Source: CAYGZL01 sp964354345 (GTDB lineage: Bacteria; Chloroflexota; Anaerolineae; Anaerolineales; UBA4823). From it: DNA of 28,630 nt. The position numbers and the translations under genes were made by a program. The notes under the pieces were generated by a model. The model was not told where the DNA came from and ran no database searches. It saw nothing but the letters and a program-made list of their open reading frames with translations. The stretch covers positions 1-28,630 of the forward strand of contig CAYGZL010000058.1 of NCBI GenBank assembly GCA_964354345.1, read 5' to 3'. This document shows, in pieces, positions 26,115-28,630 of the stretch (within the stretch, counting starts at the first letter, position 1; each line of letters opens with the position of its first letter).

Positions 26115-26744
26115 ATGTCCATCTTGCATCGACTCGCTTACACCCAAAATCGGCGCGATCAGGCCCCCAACAAAGAGCTTGCGCGAGAATTGGTTGCTAC
26201 CGAAGATGATCAGGGGGTTCACGAGATCGCTGAAAATCTCGGGAACGAAAATCCCAGGATCCAGGGCGATTGCCTGGCGGTTTTCGAAGAAATCAGCGCT
26301 CAAAAGCCGGGATTAATCGCAGAATACGTGAATGACTTACTCAAGCTGGCGCACAGCCGCGATAACCGGCTGGTCTGGGGCAGCCTGATACCGTTGTCCA
26401 GGATTGCCCACCTGAGAGCCGAAGACATTTATCCCCATCGTGAATACCTTATCCAGCTGATGGAAACAGGTTCGGTTATTGCCTCCGATAATGCAGTCAA
26501 AACCCTGGCGATCGTGGCGTCCAGAAACATCGCCTTCAAAACGGACTTGCTACCGTATCTGATAAAACATCTGGAAACCTGCCGGGCAAAGGATGTTCCC
26601 CAACATGCCGAGGCCACCCTCGTGGCGATTGGTGCAAAAGACAAAGATGAATTCTGCAGGATACTCGAAAAACGGATGGCTGACCTGTCGACTGCACAAG
26701 CGAAAAGATTGAAAATTGTACTCAGAGCTGCAGAAGAAAGGTAA
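26115..26744 (+). CDS. HEAT-like helical repeat protein
   Basis: The product has 209 residues, is soluble and all-helical, and repeats helical pairs such as NPRIQGDCLAVFEEISAQKP, NRLVWGSLIPLSRIAH and ASDNAVKTLAIVASRN that suit HEAT/ARM repeats. A possible ribosome site GGAAG lies about 12 bases before the ATG. Such proteins often act as binding scaffolds. It is unlike the AlkD-like protein in key residues, so no enzymatic role is proposed. Confidence 0.72.
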   Translation: MSILHRLAYTQNRRDQAPNKELARELVATEDDQGVHEIAENLGNENPRIQGDCLAVFEEISAQKPGLIAEYVNDLLKLAHSRDNRLVWGSLIPLSRIAHLRAEDIYPHREYLIQLMETGSVIASDNAVKTLAIVASRNIAFKTDLLPYLIKHLETCRAKDVPQHAEATLVAIGAKDKDEFCRILEKRMADLSTAQAKRLKIVLRAAEER

Positions 26745-26867
26745 CGAAAGATGGAAGATACCGAACGACTTGGGTAACGAATGAAGTTCGATGGTTGAAG
26801 CTATTCATGATGGATATCTGGTTTTAGCAATCATGTAATTTCTTTCTGCCATAATCAGGAGAATTCG

Positions 26868-27230
26868 ATGAAAGACTACATAATAGAACTCGAGATTTTT
26901 GAAGGCAACCGTGGACAGCTGCACTCCGACGGGACTTACCCGGATTTCGTAAAAGAGGGGATCTGTGCCTGGATGTATGGAAGGTTAAATGTGGGGCAGA
27001 AATTTCATTATCCAGATGATCTTGGAGAATTATGCCCATGGTTGGCGGACAGTTTGACAGGAATGATCCGTGCTCTTGAGAGTGGTGGCACGCTTCCATG
27101 GAAATACAAAGGCACGCCTTACGAAAAGGTCATTGATCCCGATGGGGTAACCACAGAGTATGTACGTTGTCCTGACCCCACAGCATCTGGTATCGTTATG
27201 AAAATCACAAGGACTGTGATACCCGAATGA
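26868..27230 (+). CDS. TIGR04076-type small protein
   Basis: The protein has 120 residues and AGGAG precedes the ATG. The pattern KEGICAWMYGRLNVGQKFHY, GELCPWLADSL, ALESGGTLPW and VRCPDP matches the TIGR04076 family, whose function is unknown; the conserved Cys and CPDP suggest a cofactor- or metal-binding site. It ends with TGA overlapping the start of a 52-residue open frame. Confidence 0.75.
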   Translation: MKDYIIELEIFEGNRGQLHSDGTYPDFVKEGICAWMYGRLNVGQKFHYPDDLGELCPWLADSLTGMIRALESGGTLPWKYKGTPYEKVIDPDGVTTEYVRCPDPTASGIVMKITRTVIPE

Positions 27231-27385
27231 AGTCTAGGCGAAGAGGACGCCTGCCTGCGCGCCAACTGGATTACCAATCGCTCAAAAAAAACGAGATTAA
27301 TGCGGTATTCATCTCTTTTTTAGAGAGTTTTTGGAAGATTCTGATACTTCAAGGAGGTGTGAACTCGGTAGAATTTGCTCATTAG
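27227..27385 (+). CDS. Possible 52-residue protein overlapping the TIGR04076-type gene
   Basis: A frame opens with ATG in ATGA at 27227 and runs 52 codons to TAG at 27383-27385. It encodes a basic N-terminus (MKSRRRGRLPARQLDYQSLK), then a more hydrophobic part (AVFISFLESFWKILILQGG). The ATGA overlap would allow coupling. There is no recognised family and no other evidence, so it may be chance. Confidence 0.3.
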   Translation: MKSRRRGRLPARQLDYQSLKKNEINAVFISFLESFWKILILQGGVNSVEFAH

Positions 27386-27398
27386 AACAGGAGCAGAC

Positions 27399-27905
27399 AT
27401 GTCTATCTTCCTCCGTTTCTTCTCCGGCTTTGTGACCATACTTCCCGCTATAGTATTCTGGATGCTCATCTCCATATCGGCAGGGAGCGAGTATTTTTGG
27501 AAGTCATATTTCATCGTTAGCTGGGTGTATCTGGTAGTCAGTTTTGCACTTGGATTTATTATTCCCGCTCTCGCCCCGGCTCATTGGAAACGTCACCCTA
27601 TCCTGTGGTTTTTCAGCCAGGGTTTGCTGGCCTGGCTGGCGGCGATACTGGCTTTGGGGCTGGTTAATCTCACCCCACTGTGTGTCGGCCAGGATAATGG
27701 CGATGGTAACAATAACTTCGCGCTTTGTATGGCGCAAACCGTGATGGTTCCCATCGCCTGTTCGTCTATGGAATTCATTCTGCTCTGCCTGATTGCTTTC
27801 CCAGGCGGCTGGCTAATCAAACGGTTGGTCAAAAGCGAGGAAAAACGATCCGCTTCTGGATCATTTTTCCGGTCATGGCGGTCCTCACCTTCTTGGTCAT
27901 CCTGA
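27399..27905 (+). CDS. Multi-pass membrane protein, unknown (first of an overlapping pair)
   Basis: The product has 168 residues as read. AGGAG lies 5 bases before the ATG. Four hydrophobic segments (for example FVTILPAIVFWMLISI and FIVSWVYLVVSFALGFIIPA) precede LIKRLVKSEEKR, after which the sequence turns into Ser/Arg-rich text (SGSFFRSWRSSPSWSS) that looks like out-of-frame translation. The reading shift coincides with AAAAA at 27841-27845. The natural C-terminus is therefore uncertain. No family is recognised. Confidence 0.6.
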   Translation: MSIFLRFFSGFVTILPAIVFWMLISISAGSEYFWKSYFIVSWVYLVVSFALGFIIPALAPAHWKRHPILWFFSQGLLAWLAAILALGLVNLTPLCVGQDNGDGNNNFALCMAQTVMVPIACSSMEFILLCLIAFPGGWLIKRLVKSEEKRSASGSFFRSWRSSPSWSS

Positions 27906-28237
27906 CGCCGCTTATTTTTGGACTGGCATCTGCCGTCTTTACATACCACGGGAAATGTTACGGCTTTACCGACGGCTCCTGGGCTTGTTCCTGGCAGGAA
28001 TACGCTTCTGAGCAGGTCTTTTGGTCTGCGCTGCTGGATATTCCTCTCAGCATGTACTTGATTCCATGCTGGCTGGTTGCCCTGGGTTTCTGGCTCTACA
28101 AACGTCGCACCGCCGCTCCGAATGGGTTGCCGTTCTCCTTGGTGATCCTGATACCATTGGGTGGCTGTCTTGGAGGCGCCTGCCTTATTTCCATTCTCCC
28201 TGTTTTCATCAGACTTTACTACAGGTTCTATCCATAA
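27875..28237 (+). CDS. Multi-pass membrane protein, unknown (second of an overlapping pair)
   Basis: From the ATG at 27875 the product has 120 residues with three hydrophobic segments (MAVLTFLVILTPLIFGLASA, then IPLSMYLIPCWLVALGFWLY and LVILIPLGGCLGGACLISIL). Coding-like sequence begins earlier, at about 27848 (IRFWIIFPV), but no ATG, GTG or TTG exists there. GAGG at 27837-27840 sits 7 bases before an ATC at 27848, which could be an altered start. Alternatively, one added A in the AAAAA run at 27841 fuses this frame to the preceding gene as one protein of about 279 residues. Confidence 0.55.
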   Translation: MAVLTFLVILTPLIFGLASAVFTYHGKCYGFTDGSWACSWQEYASEQVFWSALLDIPLSMYLIPCWLVALGFWLYKRRTAAPNGLPFSLVILIPLGGCLGGACLISILPVFIRLYYRFYP

Positions 28238-28387
28238 TTATGGTTGGAGAGTTACATAGTTTTCTAGCCACCTGACAGTTTGGGATTAGCGAAAGGAACA
28301 TATTTGTCCTGCCGATCAACTATTCTTTTGTTGAAGTGTCGGGTCGCTAGTGTTCCACTAATGATAATAATTAGATGGATTGCATAC

Positions 28388-28416
28388 TTGACTTTTACCC
28401 GAAAAACAACTAATAT
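28388..28416 (+). promoter_or_regulatory. Promoter for the PadR-like gene
   Basis: TTGACT (28388-28393) is followed after 17 bases by TAATAT (28411-28416), close to the sigma-70 consensus, 41 bases before the ATG. The palindrome starts within it. Confidence 0.6.
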
Positions 28417-28447
28417 ATAGTTATGCGATATATAGCCCGACTATATA
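28413..28447. promoter_or_regulatory. Candidate PadR operator
   Basis: ATATATAG occurs at 28413-28420 and 28428-28435, and CTATATA at 28441-28447 forms a perfect 7-base inverted repeat with TATATAG at 28429-28435 across 5 bases. It lies between the -10 region and the ribosome site, where an autorepressor would bind. Confidence 0.5.
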
Positions 28448-28457
28448 AGGAGTCCTG

Positions 28458-28630
28458 ATGGAAGCACAAGATTATTTGCCTCTTACCGAAACTTCATTTT
28501 TCATACTTCTTAGTCTTGCCACAACCCCCAAACATGGTTATGGCATCATCAAGGACGTGGAGGTAATGAGTACGGGCAGAGTCGTTCTGGCTGCTGGCAC
28601 CTTATATACAGCGCTCCGACGCATGCTGGA
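28458..28630 (+). CDS. PadR-family transcriptional regulator (partial, cut by the window edge)
   Basis: AAGGAG at 28447-28452 precedes the ATG at 28458. The 57 visible residues include LPLTETSFFILLSLATTPKH, GYGIIKDV and AAGTLYTALRRML, the winged-helix start of PadR regulators. The C-terminal dimerisation part is beyond the window. The palindrome just upstream suggests autoregulation. Confidence 0.88.
   Translation, partial: MEAQDYLPLTETSFFILLSLATTPKHGYGIIKDVEVMSTGRVVLAAGTLYTALRRML

Overview
The window looks like a chromosomal piece of a Chloroflexota bacterium, most likely Anaerolineae or a close relative. The grounds are indirect. Several lipoproteins and secreted proteins have a short lipobox or signal peptide followed by Thr/Pro-rich linkers, one secreted protein carries the YLPIVMR-type motif after its signal peptide that I associate with this phylum, and the gene set (TadB/TadC-like proteins, CAP-domain and SH3b proteins, CPBP proteases, YoaP-type GNAT, a TIGR04076-type protein) fits. 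No rRNA, tRNA, CRISPR array or complete mobile element was seen. Nearly all genes are on the + strand; only the ECF sigma factor and its partner are on the - strand.

Region 1 (about 199-8969) encodes exported enzymes: an SMP-30-like propeller lipoprotein fused to a PEBP/YbhB-like domain, a lipoprotein of unknown family with LTxxQ-like motifs, a secreted protein joining an FGE-like (sulfatase-modifying-factor fold) domain to an arylsulfotransferase-like propeller, and two paralogous lipoprotein metallophosphoesterases with FnIII-like N-termini. A strong terminator at 3246-3297 splits the block. Region 2 (8970-11920) has a leader with a promoter-like site and two tandem intrinsic terminators, then TadB-like and TadC-like membrane proteins with a 28-residue membrane ORF between them, a small unknown protein and an ICMT-like membrane methyltransferase. 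No Tad ATPase or pilin is present.

Region 3 (11947-17618) is damaged as read. A DUF4190-like gene and a glycosidase-fold gene each have one in-frame TAG, and a large CAP-domain gene has two frameshifts and one in-frame TAA. An intact SH3b protein and the N-terminal stub of an ISAzo13-like transposase follow. Region 4 (17756-19614) is an overlapping pair: an AlkD-like HEAT-repeat protein and an SPL-like radical SAM protein whose C-terminus looks like a PolX-type helix-hairpin-helix domain, suggesting a DNA-repair unit. Region 5 (19701-28630) is a mixed set: CPBP protease, PPOX-fold protein, methyltransferase, ECF sigma plus a large membrane partner with an internal two-fold repeat, a frameshifted second CPBP protease, GNAT/YoaP protein, HEAT-like protein, TIGR04076-type protein, an overlapping membrane protein pair, and the start of a PadR regulator with its own promoter and palindrome.

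All four apparent frameshifts are explained by loss of one base in a short homopolymer (CCC, GGG, GGGG, AAAAA), so sequencing or assembly error must be excluded before the broken genes are treated as pseudogenes. The three in-frame stops are substitutions and are harder to explain that way.
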